From Desmonostoc vinosum HA7617-LM4 (GTDB lineage: Bacteria > Cyanobacteriota > Cyanobacteriia > Cyanobacteriales > Nostocaceae), in the NCBI GenBank assembly GCA_019359515.1, contig JAHHHC010000032.1:1-64000 (forward strand): 64,000 bases of DNA. The letters run 5' to 3'. Every line of letters begins with the position of its first letter. Within the stretch, counting starts at the first letter, position 1. The translations under genes were made by a program, and so were the position numbers. The notes below the pieces were generated by a model. It had not been told where the DNA came from. It saw nothing but the letters and a program-made list of their open reading frames with translations, and searched no databases. Below, one piece after another: positions 50,111-59,266 of this stretch.

Positions 50111-53101
50111 TTTATCAGGAATCGCATTGGCAACAGTTGGCGGTTTGTTGGCCTCGATAGTCAAATTTACCGTACCAGTGGTAGTTCCACCCTGACCATC
50201 ACTAAGGTTGTAGGTGAAGGAATCAGTACCGTTGTAGTTAGTATTGGGGGTATAAACAACGAAATCATCGCTCAAGTTTCCAGGAGTGCCGTTATTGTTA
50301 ACTACAGCCGTGCCGTTAGTGGGGTTGGTAGCAATACTGAAGCTGAGGGGATTTCCGTCAGCATCGCTGTCGTTAGCGAGGACATTAATATTTACAGGTC
50401 TATTTTGATTAGTAGTAGCAGTGTCATTAACAGCCACAGGAGCAGTGTTGGTAGAAACCTGTATCGGCTGTCCATCGCCGAAAATTGTGGTGGTTGTGTA
50501 GGTGACTGAGGCACCAGGATTAATCACAAAACCTCTGCCTAGAGCTAGGGTGATATCGTAGGGAGCGGAGTCGACAAATTGGTCACCATCGCTATCACCA
50601 GTGATATAGTTCCTTAAGGACTCACCCTCGTAGATTTGCTCACGTAACAAGGAAAATCTACTGATTTCATAGCTACCAGGCAGCGAATTTCCCCCTAGTG
50701 CTGTAATGCCAACAAAAGTGCTGGGTGTGGTTGAGCTACTCCCAGAATCGGTCTCAAATAAAATTTGCTTGCCATCCTGGCTCAAAAGACCACCTGCATC
50801 ATTATCGCTACCATCAAACTCCAAGTCACCATCTAGATAGCGAATCAGTTCTAAATTAACGGCTGTGGAACCTGGGTTAGTGATGGTGTAAGTCTGGATG
50901 AGTTGACCACCTGTGCGTGTGCCAGAAGTAAACTGGTCACTGACCCTTTGATCGAGAGCGAAGTTTAAACCTTTGTAAGTAAACTTACTCTGAGCGTCGG
51001 TCGGGTTGATGGCAGTATAAATAGCATTGGTGAGTGCAGGTGTCTCATTCAAAATCTCATCTTCAAAAGATAAGGCATCTCGTTTGCCTGTATCACCAAT
51101 GCGAATAGCCACAGCAGAGGCATAAATAGTATCGCCTGCTTTTAGCTCACCCACAGGATCGTAAGTAGCATCACTAGAAACAGCTGAACTAGTGGTAGAG
51201 CCGAAACTGCCATAGGGGTCAAGCTTGACCTTAAAGCCACCATCACCAGGAGCGGTGGCCAAGGTAGCAGAAAACCCGACATTATATTGAATATCCAGAG
51301 TGTAGGCACCAGTGTCGCCATCACTACCGCTATCGGCAACCGATGGATCGTAGTCCTGATTATCAGTATCACTCACACCAATGTAGTAAGTGCCAGTGGC
51401 GGTAGGAGTAAAGGAAATTAAGGAATCATCCCCATCAAAGTCATTGTTGCGTTTGATTTCATTGCCTGCTGAGTCGAACAGCCGCAGGTAAGAATCAAGG
51501 TCGGAACCAATTGACTGGGCAGTAATGCTAAAAGTAACAAAGTCTCCTGCATTCAGTTGGACTTTATATAAGTCCACATCTTTTCCAGCGTCAATGTTTA
51601 AATTGTCGCCGATAAAGCCGTTGCTAGAAAAACTTCCCCCTCCATTGATTCCCGTATCGATCGCTTGCGAGAGAATGTCATTAGGTTCAACGAAGTTAGT
51701 TGCCTTAACATCAAACTTCACGTTGTAAATGCCTGTTTTGCCACCACTGCCGCTACCCTCGGTTTCTGCGCTGTAGTCATTGTTGCTAAAATCGCTCACG
51801 CCAATGTAATAAGTGCCAGCAGCACGGGCAAAGAAGCTCAACCCAGAGTCACTCCCCAACAAGTCATCGTTGCGTTTGATTCGCTCGCCTGCTGCGTCTA
51901 ACACCCGTAGGTATGAATCTAGAGCAGAATCAATCGATCGTGCATCAATCCCAACTGTGAGGACATCTCCAGCGTTGAGTTGAACTTTGTATAAGTCAAC
52001 ATCTTTTTTGGCATCAATATTCAAATTATCGCCGATGAAGCCACGATTGGAAAAGGTTCCCCCTCCATTGATTCCCGTGTCGATTGCTTGGGAGAGGATG
52101 TCGTTCGGTTCAGGACGAAAGTTAGGAAGACTAACATTAAGCTTGATGTTGTAAATGCCAGTGTTAGTCTCAGTAACACTACCACTGCCCGCAACCGATG
52201 GATTGTAGCTTGTGTTCTTGGAGCTACTCACGCCAACGTAGTAAGTACCAGCAGTGCGAGCATAGAAGTCTAGCCCAGAGTCACGACTGTCTATGTCATC
52301 ATTTTTGACAATTTCATTTCCTGCTGAATCGAACAGCCGCACGTATGAATCGAGGCCGGAACCAATCGCTCGTGCATCAATATCGATGTTGAGAAGCTCT
52401 CCAACGTTGAGTTGAACTTCGTATAAATCAACATCGGTAGGATCGTCGCCAATGATACCACTGCCGAGGAAAGTTCCGACACCGTTGATTCCTGTAGCAT
52501 TTGCTTGGAGCAGAGTATCGTCTGGTTCAGCAAAAACTCCAGTATAAGTGTCCATGACTTGGGGGGAAAATGCTCTAGCATTAGTCATTTCCCCAGTGGC
52601 GATTTCTAGTTGCCAATCGCCTCCCTTGAGTTGGCTACCCGTGAGCTTGGCAGAAGCCATAATTTCTGCGCCTGTAAGTTCGTGCAATCTTTGAATAAAT
52701 TCTGCTCCCGCATCGCCTGCTGCCACGTTACAGCCATAGAGGAGCAAATGCACACCCAAAGTAGAGGAAAACCAAGTTCTTAGCTGCTGGGCATAATGTT
52801 CTAAATTATCTAGTCCCAAGTGGGAATTACCTAGATATAAGTTACCCGGTGAGCCGTGGCAAACGATGTGAACAGCGCTTAGGTGCGAACATTTAGCTAA
52901 TGCTGCGGCAATTTGGCTGACACCATCACTTGATGAGTCGAGTACTAAGATTACTGCTTTTGATACTGCACCTGCAATTAGCTGCTGATAGTTATCAACA
53001 TTTGGGTCAATGACGATCAGGTTTTCCGCTCTGATGTCAATATTCTCAGATGAAGTGCCATTGAAGGGGTTATTGCTGTTGTTTTGAGATCTGAGAGCCA
53101 T
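48788..53101 (-). CDS. DUF4347, PPC and RTX multidomain protein
   Basis: About 1437 residues from the ATG at 53101 ([11 protein letters not shown]), preceded by AAGGAAA; a longer start at 53182 is possible. Residues about 25-190 are a DUF4347 domain with [14 protein letters not shown] and [14 protein letters not shown]. Then three pre-peptidase C-terminal-like (PPC) units (each with [38 protein letters not shown]), a domain with [13 protein letters not shown]-like features, a cadherin-like unit ([20 protein letters not shown]) and a He_PIG unit, and the shared RTX block. Exported, calcium-dependent; function unknown. Confidence 0.85.
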   Translation of the reverse strand: MALRSQNNSNNPFNGTSSENIDIRAENLIVIDPNVDNYQQLIAGAVSKAVILVLDSSSDGVSQIAAALAKCSHLSAVHIVCHGSPGNLYLGNSHLGLDNLEHYAQQLRTWFSSTLGVHLLLYGCNVAAGDAGAEFIQRLHELTGAEIMASAKLTGSQLKGGDWQLEIATGEMTNARAFSPQVMDTYTGVFAEPDDTLLQANATGINGVGTFLGSGIIGDDPTDVDLYEVQLNVGELLNIDIDARAIGSGLDSYVRLFDSAGNEIVKNDDIDSRDSGLDFYARTAGTYYVGVSSSKNTSYNPSVAGSGSVTETNTGIYNIKLNVSLPNFRPEPNDILSQAIDTGINGGGTFSNRGFIGDNLNIDAKKDVDLYKVQLNAGDVLTVGIDARSIDSALDSYLRVLDAAGERIKRNDDLLGSDSGLSFFARAAGTYYIGVSDFSNNDYSAETEGSGSGGKTGIYNVKFDVKATNFVEPNDILSQAIDTGINGGGSFSSNGFIGDNLNIDAGKDVDLYKVQLNAGDFVTFSITAQSIGSDLDSYLRLFDSAGNEIKRNNDFDGDDSLISFTPTATGTYYIGVSDTDNQDYDPSVADSGSDGDTGAYTLDIQYNVGFSATLATAPGDGGFKVKLDPYGSFGSTTSSAVSSDATYDPVGELKAGDTIYASAVAIRIGDTGKRDALSFEDEILNETPALTNAIYTAINPTDAQSKFTYKGLNFALDQRVSDQFTSGTRTGGQLIQTYTITNPGSTAVNLELIRYLDGDLEFDGSDNDAGGLLSQDGKQILFETDSGSSSTTPSTFVGITALGGNSLPGSYEISRFSLLREQIYEGESLRNYITGDSDGDQFVDSAPYDITLALGRGFVINPGASVTYTTTTIFGDGQPIQVSTNTAPVAVNDTATTNQNRPVNINVLANDSDADGNPLSFSIATNPTNGTAVVNNNGTPGNLSDDFVVYTPNTNYNGTDSFTYNLSDGQGGTTTGTVNLTIEANKPPTVANAIPDKVTTENSVFNFTFDANTFNDLDAGDTLTYTATLDNGNPLPSWLTFNANTRTFSGTPKAANVGNINVKVTAKDTANASVSDIFNLSITPLNLTGTPNADTLKGTASNNIIDGKASNDTLTGGGGRDTFIIRPGDGTDTITDFGGVGKGTNPNATVIANIDTLQFTGTGLSAKNLLLTANGNNLEVTFDNVANTKVIVQNFKLENLDNLPASGSRPALANILFDGQTSPSDSFDVFDANFNASGIFQKNAVTFLNDLNNNTSGFDNSNDVINAQGGNDRIDGKSGNDHLRGEAGNDTLIGGAGNDTLAGGAGNDVLTGGTGADRFLFNTNATFTQSGVGIDKITDFKRSEGDKIVLDKTTFSVLSSNPGNGFSSAGDFKSIGFDLFQLTILEGISSAKIVYDAVNGRLFYNENGTAPGFGTGGQFATLDGKPSLTASDFMIQA

Positions 53102-54027
53102 AATGATTGGTTTCCTTTGGTAAATATTTGGTAGTAAAAAGTAACTCTTGATTCGAGACTGGGTTAGAACTGGTGAAGCCAAGTTTGCCGCTCTTTGACT
53201 TCACCTGCTTTGTGTCCAAGGCGATCGCCTCAAGTTAACTTATGTATAAGCTGGCTTTTTCGTCTGCCCATAAACTCATACATCCACTGCTCAAACAAAG
53301 GTGCGAGCGAGATGTGAATTGCGATCGCACCTCAGTTCTCATAAATACTTTGCTAATCTAAACTTCTTAGGGACTTTTACGGTTCTTGTTTTATATAAAA
53401 GTAAAAAGTGTTACTTTTAGAGACTTGCAGTATACGAGATTACAGGATATCAACAGCATAGTCAATGTTTACTATAAAATATCCCACTTTTCTTACTTTT
53501 CTTACCTCAGTAAATTAGTGAATTTACGCAATCAATTTTTGCAGATGTGTTTAATAACAAAACAATTCAAAATTCAAAAAGCAGAATTCAGCAAGTCCTA
53601 CTTAGGAGCGATCGCTACTCATCCCACTTCACCAGCGCTCCATCCACACACGCAATCCCCCACTGGGGAAACTTTGCCAAAAGATTTATACAAGAGGTCT
53701 AATACTAATTCGTAATTCGTAGTTCGTAATTCGTAATGACGCGACGCTCCTGCGTCGCTAACGCTTCGCTATCGAGGACTCGCTACCGCTGCGCTAACGT
53801 AGTTCGTAATTAAGAAACTCTTATTTAATATGGGTTTCGGATTTTGAATGTGTAGCCGAATTTTAGAGAATTGGTATAATCTATATGCCAAATTTTAGAG
53901 AATTGGTATAACTAGCCTACTTTCAGTATTTTTCAATTGTTCTAAATAAACAGCAACGAAGATCATAATTCTGCTACATCTTTGTTAAGAAAAGTTACAA
54001 GTCTCTTAACACAGGGAAATATTTTTT
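53102..54027. other. intergenic region upstream of the NADH dehydrogenase gene
   Basis: About 900 bases. Contains a lone MITE end (AAGAGGTCT, 53692-53700), a TAATTCG tandem tract at 53706-53740, small palindromes at 53740-53800 and two direct copies of a 26-bp sequence at 53855 and 53887. An open frame at 53386-53715 has no family match. Promoters of both flanking genes must be here. Confidence 0.5.
53855..53912 (+). repeat. two direct 26-bp copies before the NADH dehydrogenase gene
   Basis: GCC(G/A)AATTTTAGAGAATTGGTATAA(T/C) occurs at 53855 and 53887, 32 bases apart. Both lie about 140-170 bases before the ATG. Could be regulator binding sites or a small duplication. Confidence 0.6.
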
Positions 54028-55473
54028 ATGGTAGTTTCACTAGAGAAGAATGCACCACATCAGGTTGTAATCATTGGTGGAGGCTTTGGTGGACTTTATA
54101 CAGCAAAGACTCTCAACAAAGCGAATGTCAATGTTACTCTCATCGATAAACGTAACTTTCATTTATTTCAGCCGCTTTTATATCAAGTTGCGACAGGTAC
54201 GCTATCACCTGCTGATATCTCCTCACCATTACGAGTTGTATTCAGGAAAAGCAAAAATACTCAAGTGTTGTTGGGAGAAGTAAATGATATCGATCCAGAA
54301 ACCCAAGAAGTTATTCTCGGTGATAGAACAATACCCTACGATACATTAGTTATTGCCACAGGTGCTAACCATTCCTATTTTGGTAAGGATAACTGGAGAC
54401 CATTGGCTCCTGGCTTGAAAACAGTTGAAGATGCGGTAGAAATGCGTCGCCGGATATTTTCGGCATTTGAAGCGGCAGAAAAAGAAACCGATCCCGAACT
54501 ACGCCGTGCTTGGTTGACCTTTGTAATCGTCGGTGGTGGCCCTACAGGTGTAGAATTAGCGGGTGCGATCGCAGAATTGGCACATAAAACTCTCAAAGAA
54601 GATTTCCGCAACATCAACACCTCAGAAACTCAGATTTTGTTATTGCAAGGGGGCGATCGCATCCTCCCTCATATGGCTCCACAGTTATCAGAAGTAGGAA
54701 AAGTATCCTTGCAAACGTTGGGTGTGGTAGTCAACACAAATACCAGGGTGACGAATATTGAAAATGATATCGTTACTTTCAAGCAAGGCGATCAAGTTCA
54801 AGAAATTGCCTCAAAAACTATATTATGGGCAGCAGGTGTGAAAGGTTCCTCTATGGGGCAAGTTCTAGCAAACCGCACAGGTGTAGAGTGCGATCGCTCT
54901 GGACGTGTGATTGTAGAACCAGACTTGACGATTAAGGGTTATAAAAACATCTTTGTTATCGGAGATTTAGGCAACTTCTCTCATCAAGATGGAAAACCCT
55001 TACCTGGTGTTGCACCCGTAGCCAAACAACAAGGAGAGTATGCAGCTAAACTCATTCAAAAACGCCTTCAAAGTCAAACGCTACCACGATTTCGTTACAA
55101 TGACGTAGGCAGTTTGGCAATGATTGGCAAAAATTTAGCTGTTGTAGATTTAAGCTTCATCAAACTCCAAGGTTTCCTTGCTTGGATATTTTGGTTAGTC
55201 GTTCATATCTACTTCTTAATCGAGTTTGATACTAAATTACTAGTAGTATTTCAATGGGCATGGAACTATATCACTCGTAGTCGTCGCTCTAGGTTGATTA
55301 CAGGTCGAGAAGCTGTGGAAGAAGCAAAAACTGTTAACAACAGCACTAATTTGGCGACTAAAATCGCTAACTCTCCCACTCAACCAACACCTCATTCAAA
55401 ATTGCAATCTTACACTGCGGATATCGAGGTAGCAAGTTCCTGGTTAACATCACCAAAACTGAATCATCATTAA
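54028..55473 (+). CDS. type II NAD(P)H dehydrogenase
   Basis: A 481-residue NDH-2-type flavoprotein. FAD-binding motif VVIIGGGFGGLYTAKTL (about 13-29), NAD(P)-binding motif FVIVGGGPTGVELAGAIAEL (about 166-185), IFVIGDLGNF and PVAKQQGEYAAKLI for the second FAD contact. The C-terminal segment LAWIFWLVVHIYFLIEFDTKLLVVFQWAWNYI is the membrane-anchoring region. It oxidises NAD(P)H and reduces quinone without pumping protons. The tail of about 50 residues is nonconserved. Single gene. It could supply electrons to quinol-using oxidases. Confidence 0.93.
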   Translation: MVVSLEKNAPHQVVIIGGGFGGLYTAKTLNKANVNVTLIDKRNFHLFQPLLYQVATGTLSPADISSPLRVVFRKSKNTQVLLGEVNDIDPETQEVILGDRTIPYDTLVIATGANHSYFGKDNWRPLAPGLKTVEDAVEMRRRIFSAFEAAEKETDPELRRAWLTFVIVGGGPTGVELAGAIAELAHKTLKEDFRNINTSETQILLLQGGDRILPHMAPQLSEVGKVSLQTLGVVVNTNTRVTNIENDIVTFKQGDQVQEIASKTILWAAGVKGSSMGQVLANRTGVECDRSGRVIVEPDLTIKGYKNIFVIGDLGNFSHQDGKPLPGVAPVAKQQGEYAAKLIQKRLQSQTLPRFRYNDVGSLAMIGKNLAVVDLSFIKLQGFLAWIFWLVVHIYFLIEFDTKLLVVFQWAWNYITRSRRSRLITGREAVEEAKTVNNSTNLATKIANSPTQPTPHSKLQSYTADIEVASSWLTSPKLNHH

Positions 55474-55535
55474 GATTACCACGGTCGCCCCGCTAAGACA
55501 TACAACATGTTCCGCTTACCTTGCCGCAGATAACC

Positions 55536-55798
55536 TCACGGTTCATACGCCTCACTGCGATGTGCGATCGCTATCACAAATACCTGCACTAGTTCATCGT
55601 CTATCGAATAAATGACCCTGTAATCTCCGATTTGGTAGCGATAGTACCCTGCATAATCTCCCTTGAGGGCTTTGATATGAGGGTGGAACTGGGGAGTTTG
55701 CTCTAACTGCTGCAAACATCGGGCAATTTTTTTGCTAAAGCTTTGTCAGCATTGATATAAACTTTTTGGGCATCGGGATGGAGAACAACTTCATACAT
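55536..55798 (-). pseudogene. RelE/ParE-type toxin, frameshifted
   Basis: Starts [20 protein letters not shown]; after an A7 run the reading continues in another frame as [26 protein letters not shown], then [20 protein letters not shown] and [15 protein letters not shown]. The RVIYSI and IAHRSEAY motifs are typical of RelE/ParE toxins. One more A in the run (8 instead of 7) would restore the frame. Its ATG overlaps the antitoxin stop by eight bases. Could be a true pseudogene, slippage or a sequence error. Confidence 0.75.
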
Positions 55799-56201
55799 CA
55801 GAGCGAAGGTTTCTCCAGGGTGTGTAAAGGGTTTTAGGGGTTGCTGATGAGTGCTTAACTCGCTCTAGCAATCCAGGAATTGCCAAAAGTTCTTGGGTTG
55901 CAGCTTCGCTTTCAGCATTTGCTAAATAAGCCGCAAAATCAGCAAGCACTTGTAATCGCTCTGGCGAAAGTTTCTTGAGTAAGGGAAAAACCTCATCTAG
56001 AGGTGTGATATCACCAGCAGCAATTTCCTGCCTTACGATCTGGGCTATCCGATCCCACTGCTCGTCCGTGGTAGATTCAAACTGAGCTTTCCATGTCTGC
56101 TCATCCTCCATCTCTCCAAGGAGACGAACTGCGATCGCATCCTGCTCGTCAGCAGGTAAAGTTTTCAATTGGGCGATCGCTTTTTCGAGTAATTCGGTCA
56201 T
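55791..56201 (-). CDS. antitoxin-like protein paired with the RelE-type toxin
   Basis: A 136-residue acidic protein (LEKAIAQLKTLPADEQDAIAVRLLGEMEDEQTW is the typical start of cyanobacterial antitoxins of RelE/ParE pairs). The middle part (LSPERLQVLADFAAYLANAE) is an added DUF-type helix segment. It overlaps the toxin start. Part of its 5' end is duplicated at 57385-57569. Confidence 0.7.
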   Translation of the reverse strand: MTELLEKAIAQLKTLPADEQDAIAVRLLGEMEDEQTWKAQFESTTDEQWDRIAQIVRQEIAAGDITPLDEVFPLLKKLSPERLQVLADFAAYLANAESEAATQELLAIPGLLERVKHSSATPKTLYTPWRNLRSDV

Positions 56202-56372
56202 TGCAAAAGTACTCCTACCAAAGAGGTACTAACCATTATCGCTTACCCAATTACTGAAAGCTTTATCATCCGGCTCATAGCCTTTTTAAATGAAGGCTTT
56301 AAATGAAGGCGATCGCAACTATGCTAAAAAAGACTCTAAATATAGATGCAACACAAATTCATCAAATAATTT

Positions 56373-56714
56373 ATGCCTCTAGCTGAACTTTTACCTCTGC
56401 TTCAAGAATTATCTCACTCTGACAAGCTCTTGCTATTAAATTTCCTGGTAAGCTAAAAAACATCTAAAATTACATAATCAAATTAAATAAAACTCTTGTG
56501 GTGTGGGCATCTTGCCCGCCCTAATTATGCAAGTTATATGTGGAACAGCTTAGCTGAATTGTTGAAGGAATCGGGTTTAGTTCCATTAGACACTCAAGGT
56601 AGGGTGTCTAGTCAAGGTTTATATGATTCTTTTGAAGCTGCTGATGTTTTAGCAAAGGCATTAGCAGAGGAAAATTCTGAATCGGCGTTTGAGATTAGCC
56701 CTAAAAAAGCGTGA
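56373..56714 (+). pseudogene. broken antitoxin-type gene
   Basis: Begins MPLAELLPLLQELSHSDKLL, then stops at about 56456. After an insertion-like stretch that includes GTGTGGGCATCTTGCCCGCC the frame LVPLDTQGRVSSQGLYDSFE and AADVLAKALAEE resumes and ends at 56714. The parts look like the two ends of one small cyanobacterial antitoxin, disrupted in the middle. Confidence 0.5.
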
Positions 56715-56745
56715 GTAGGAAATCAGCTTTTTTAGAACACGGTTG

Positions 56746-57003
56746 TTATACTGCGTATTTAGCCTTTATCTCTTCAATGCTTATGCCTTTTCCCTCTTTC
56801 AAACTTTGACGAGCTTGAGCAATCTCTGCTTCAAAACGCGGATTGCACAGCATTAGTTCTTCCCACCAATCTTCCGCATCCTCTAACCCAATCAAAATGC
56901 CTACAGGTTGTCCATCACGGGTAATAATCACGCTTTCCCTCTCGGCAATTTGTAAATAACCTGACAGGTCATTCTTGACTTCATCAATTGAGACTTGCTT
57001 CAT
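56746..57003 (-). CDS. Phd/YefM-type antitoxin
   Basis: An 85-residue protein: VSIDEVKNDLSGYLQIAERESVIITRDGQPVGILIGLEDAEDW is the Phd/YefM fold with the PVGILIG strand. It represses the operon and binds the toxin through the C-terminal tail. The gene overlaps the end of the upstream toxin gene by four bases, so the toxin is first in this operon. Confidence 0.85.
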   Translation of the reverse strand: MKQVSIDEVKNDLSGYLQIAERESVIITRDGQPVGILIGLEDAEDWWEELMLCNPRFEAEIAQARQSLKEGKGISIEEIKAKYAV

Positions 57004-57311
57004 TCCTCTTTCCTACCAAACTCGGCTAACCACCTCATTGCCTCCGATTTCTCTCGAATCCGAAGGACTTCTACTGCGCCATCTCCATCATCAGTGTAAC
57101 TCACATCGTAGAAGGCTCGCAGGTCATCAATCCGCAACCGATATTGAGGTTTTTGCATCTTTTGAAGGCGCTTGATCCGGCTCTTGCTCGTTTTTTCTGG
57201 TTCGTATCTCAGAAATGTCTCAATTGCATCCAAGGCTTTTGCGCGATCGCTAGCTTTCAGGGCAGCGATATCTTCTTCAGCTTCGGGTGAAAAAATAATC
57301 TCGTATCTCAC
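57000..57311 (-). CDS. RelE-type toxin
   Basis: A 103-residue RelE/ParE-family protein (IIFSPEAEEDIAALKASDRAKA, YRLRIDDLRAFYDVSYTDDG, VEVLRIREKSEAMRWLAEFG). mRNA interferase or gyrase poison by family. Toxin upstream of antitoxin, with a four-base overlap. Confidence 0.85.
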   Translation of the reverse strand: MRYEIIFSPEAEEDIAALKASDRAKALDAIETFLRYEPEKTSKSRIKRLQKMQKPQYRLRIDDLRAFYDVSYTDDGDGAVEVLRIREKSEAMRWLAEFGRKEE

Positions 57312-57384
57312 AATGACTCATTGGTTTTATGCATCCATAGCCGAGCAGTATAACGGACTGTGCTTAACCTTTAAAATTCCCTAC

Positions 57385-57569
57385 ACTGAGCTTTCCATGT
57401 CTGCTCATCCTCGATTTAGCAAGGAGACGAGCAGCGATGCCTGCGGCGGGCTACGCCTACGCGTCCTGCTCGTCAGCAGGTAAAGTTTTCAATTGGGCGA
57501 TCGCTTTTTCAAGTAATTCGGTCATCACAAAAGTACTCCAACCATTGAGTTACTAACCATTATCGCTTA
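57385..57569 (-). pseudogene. duplicated 5' fragment of the antitoxin gene
   Basis: Close copy of 56082-56246, which covers the start and first 35-40 codons of the antitoxin gene and its upstream bases. In this copy about 21 bases (GCCTGCGGCGGGCTACGCC and neighbours) are inserted at the place of a GCGATCGC site. Confidence 0.75.
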
Positions 57570-57589
57570 TTCAATAGTCAGATTCTTCT

Positions 57590-58201
57590 TCAATACTTTT
57601 GTATTTTTAATTCACATTGTTGAAAAATATAATTCACCGCAGCAAACAATTTCTCTAAGTCTTGAATCACATATAAATTTTTATTCCGAGTAAATACATC
57701 AGCAATCAACTTTCCAAATTGCCATATTTTCCCGTTAGAAACAATTCCAAAAACATCGCTAACAAAATCATCGTTAATTCGCTGTACTGCAATCATTTCA
57801 GCTAAACACTGACCCCAACCTTCTTCAAATTTGTCTTGTTTAGCTTCAACTGTTAAAAAATAAGGTTTATCAAAAACAATCGTTCCTAGAGGATTTCTTT
57901 GTGCCACTGTATAATCTGGAATCCCTGACAAATCTTCATCGTAAGCTAATATTTCATGACTCCAAAGTGTTAATTTACTTCGGTAATGTTTCCATACTTC
58001 TTTCAATACTGGATAGATAAGATTTTCACAAATAGCATCTTCAGAATTATCAATAACTCCATCTAGAAATAGCAAATCTATCTCTTCTTTAAAAGATTGT
58101 TGAATGGGAAAGTTTACTTCTAACATAAAATTAGACTGCACATACTTAATTTGAAATTTTTTAATGACTGCACTAATACTTTTATAATTACTAAATGCCA
58201 T
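57590..58201 (-). CDS. PD-(D/E)XK nuclease-like protein
   Basis: A 203-residue protein. GIPDYTVAQ, then FLTVEAKQDKFEEGWGQCLAEMIA fits the PD...ExK...Q signature of the PD-(D/E)XK fold (Asp, Glu-x-Lys, then a Gln on the next helix). Similar proteins are widespread in cyanobacteria as solitary genes; whether it cuts DNA is not known. AAAGGTAA lies before the ATG at 58201. It stands next to decayed toxin-antitoxin genes. Confidence 0.65.
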   Translation of the reverse strand: MAFSNYKSISAVIKKFQIKYVQSNFMLEVNFPIQQSFKEEIDLLFLDGVIDNSEDAICENLIYPVLKEVWKHYRSKLTLWSHEILAYDEDLSGIPDYTVAQRNPLGTIVFDKPYFLTVEAKQDKFEEGWGQCLAEMIAVQRINDDFVSDVFGIVSNGKIWQFGKLIADVFTRNKNLYVIQDLEKLFAAVNYIFQQCELKIQKY

Positions 58202-58432
58202 TTTAATTTACCTTTTTTGAAAAATATGTTCTCATTGAAATGCAGGTAATATTCAGCATTCCCATTATCAAGTTAGCATGGCTTTATCATAAACGGGGTA
58301 ACTCATTTTTTACTCTATTGCGATCAAAACTTGGCGTACTGTACCTTCACAAAATATTACCGTTGAATCTACTTCATCAGGAAAAAACCTAGCAGTGTTT
58401 TTAGAACTTAATTCAGCGCCTTTCATCAAGTA

Positions 58433-58726
58433 TCATTGAGCGAGAAAGTCATAGACTTTATTGATTTTTGATTCAGATCCATGTCCTAACTTTGCTCCAA
58501 AGCGATAACCCAAATTGTTCCACGTAAGAACTGCATTCAGGGTTTCGTTAGTATAAAGTCTTCGCTGTGGAGTTACATTTTCCCATCCAATTTTGAACTG
58601 CGCCCGTCTTCGATTATCAGGAGGATTGCGATTGTCTCGATTGTAAGTTAATTCACTAAAAATCTTTTCGTAAAAAGCTTCATTTTGCTGAACTTTTGGA
58701 GGGTTTGAGGAAGCTAGGGTTGGCAT
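58433..58726 (-). CDS. hypothetical protein
   Basis: A 97-residue basic protein (NRDNRNPPDNRRRAQFKIGWENVTPQ, LYTNETLNAVLTWNNLGYRFGA). No family recognised. ATG at 58726; it begins about 230 bases before the vupA control region, in the opposite direction. Confidence 0.5.
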   Translation of the reverse strand: MPTLASSNPPKVQQNEAFYEKIFSELTYNRDNRNPPDNRRRAQFKIGWENVTPQRRLYTNETLNAVLTWNNLGYRFGAKLGHGSESKINKVYDFLAQ

Positions 58727-58863
58727 ACCTAAGCCTAATACGTTGTTACAAAGATAACTTATTTCAAGACTATCAATTGCGATCGCTAATAAAAATCTAA
58801 TGATTAATATGTGGCACGAGTACTAAAATCTTTCATCATTTATATAAAAGTAGAAAATTTTCT

Positions 58864-58877
58864 GTATATATAAATAC
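58864..58877 (+). promoter_or_regulatory. NtcA box upstream of vupA
   Basis: GTA-TATATAAA-TAC fits GTA-N8-TAC exactly. It lies 72 bases ahead of the TGTATG part of the operator motif, 18 more than in the vnfH and cox promoters. Confidence 0.45.
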
Positions 58878-58918
58878 ACTATTTCTCAGAAAATACAAGG
58901 AAAAACTTTTTATTCTAA

Positions 58919-58950
58919 GCAATTATTTTGGCAATGTGTATGGTATACTT
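58919..58950 (+). promoter_or_regulatory. putative VnfR-type operator upstream of vupABC
   Basis: Copy 4 of the 32-bp motif. Here the second part is GTATGGTATAC, a perfect GTAT/ATAC inverted repeat. It is about 317 bases before the vupA ATG. Confidence 0.6.
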
Positions 58951-59018
58951 GCTGCAAGAGGGATAAAAATCTGAAATTACTAGACTTCTTGCAAAAACAA
59001 AAATCTGGCAAGTAAAGG

Positions 59019-59077
59019 AATACAGCCTTATAAAGCTAGATATGCATATTTGCAATCACCTGAAGTCAATGATGTAA
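59019..59077 (+). pseudogene. 5' relic of a second vnfR gene
   Basis: ATACAGCC(T/C) followed by (I)KLDMHICNHLKSMM and a stop. The intact vnfR has ATACAGCCTC and MKLDVNLCNNLKSIR at the same place. The start ATG has become ATA and the match stops after 14 codons. The operator motif upstream is shared too. Confidence 0.7.
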
Positions 59078-59266
59078 TGCTCCCAAGGGAGCGGTAAAGG
59101 GCGATACTCCATAGGAGTCACTTCGTAAACACAATTAAAAATTCTCAACTGTTATGACATCAGTCGTAGCAAATAGTTTGTTGAATAATTCCTGAGTTTA
59201 GTTCCTCAAAATTCAACCCACTAGACATACAACATTTCAAGGTTGCATCAGATACCGAGAGGTTTT

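Larger units (their letters stand above)
58727..59266. promoter_or_regulatory. vupA control region with a vnfR relic
   Basis: A 540-base gap. It contains an NtcA box (58864), copy 4 of the VnfR-type operator (58919), a solitary MITE end AGACTTCTTGCAAAAA (58982-58997), and a decayed vnfR start (59030-59077); each is listed separately. The rest is AT-rich. Confidence 0.65.
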
